This document shows, in pieces, positions 6,351 through 6,488 of a stretch of 6,488 nucleotides of DNA. The position numbers were made by a program, and so were the translations under genes. Within the stretch, counting starts at the first letter, position 1; each line of letters begins with the position of its first letter. Under the pieces are notes generated by a model. It saw nothing but the letters and a program-made list of their open reading frames with translations. It was not told the DNA's origin and ran no database searches. This stretch comes from Burkholderiaceae bacterium (GTDB lineage Bacteria; Pseudomonadota; Gammaproteobacteria; Burkholderiales; Burkholderiaceae_F). The stretch covers positions 1 to 6,488 of the forward strand of contig JACCSD010000105.1 of the NCBI GenBank assembly GCA_013813185.1, read 5' to 3'.

Positions 6351-6488
6351 TCAGTGATCGGTAGTCGGCGCGGGGCGAGCGGGGCCCGAGATCGGCAGAA
6401 TGCTTTCGACACCGTAAACGGTCGCCAGGCTCAACATGTCGGCCGGAACGCCGGACACTTCTAACGAGCGTCCGGCGGCAAGCGCAGT
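6351..6488 (-). CDS. mlaB: STAS-domain protein, MlaB-like, 5' end cut by window edge
   Basis: Only the last 45 codons and the TGA are visible, and I translated them by hand. The end reads ALAAGRSLEVSGVPADM then LSLATVYGVESILPI and a short Pro/Ala-rich tail ending TTDH. This matches the C-terminal half of a STAS domain, where a helix of the LxxLxxxYGV type closes the fold. In E. coli, MlaB is the cytoplasmic STAS subunit of the MlaFEDB complex that moves phospholipids between outer and inner membranes, and its gene directly precedes ibaG-murA. Here an ABC exporter pair lies between. The call rests partly on this context; without the rest of the domain and the upstream genes it could be another small STAS protein. 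Confidence 0.7.
   Translation of the reverse strand, partial: TALAAGRSLEVSGVPADMLSLATVYGVESILPISGPARPAPTTDH

Overview
The window is a stretch of housekeeping chromosome from a GC-rich Gram-negative bacterium. Gene order and protein wording point to Betaproteobacteria, order Burkholderiales. The main support is the run mlaB / ABC-2 exporter pair / BolA / murA / hisG / hisD / hisC, the short-form HisG, and a MurA and ABC ATPase that resemble Burkholderia-type proteins from memory. I cannot fix the genus without a database search.

All seven genes are on the minus strand, so transcription runs from the right edge to the left edge. In that order they are: the last 45 codons of a STAS-domain protein (mlaB-like, 6351-6488, cut at its 5' end); a YadG-type ABC ATPase (5402-6331); its YadH-type ABC-2 permease (4635-5405); an IbaG/YrbA-type BolA protein (4390-4635); murA (2913-4286); hisG (2112-2771); hisD (781-2112); and hisC (1-767, cut at its 3' end). 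Several junctions are translationally tight: ATGA between ATPase and permease, TAATG between permease and bolA, and a GTGATG junction between hisG and hisD. The two larger gaps are bolA-murA (103 nt) and murA-hisG (141 nt). The second gap is dense in inverted repeats.

Functionally there are two blocks. The right block concerns the cell envelope: lipid-asymmetry transport (MlaB), a two-component ABC exporter of unknown substrate, an iron-sulfur-linked BolA protein, and MurA, which makes the first committed step of peptidoglycan synthesis. The left block is histidine biosynthesis: HisG (first step), HisD (last two steps) and HisC (transamination). The short HisG lacks the C-terminal regulatory domain and should need a HisZ partner encoded elsewhere.

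I found no mobile element, CRISPR array, RNA gene or clear intrinsic terminator, and no sign of an undescribed system. The points worth a second look are small: a TTG start for hisG behind a structured leader and a possible 44-codon ORF, an N-terminal MurA extension containing a 9-bp tandem repeat, and an exporter pair sitting inside what is a continuous mlaB-ibaG-murA arrangement in E. coli.
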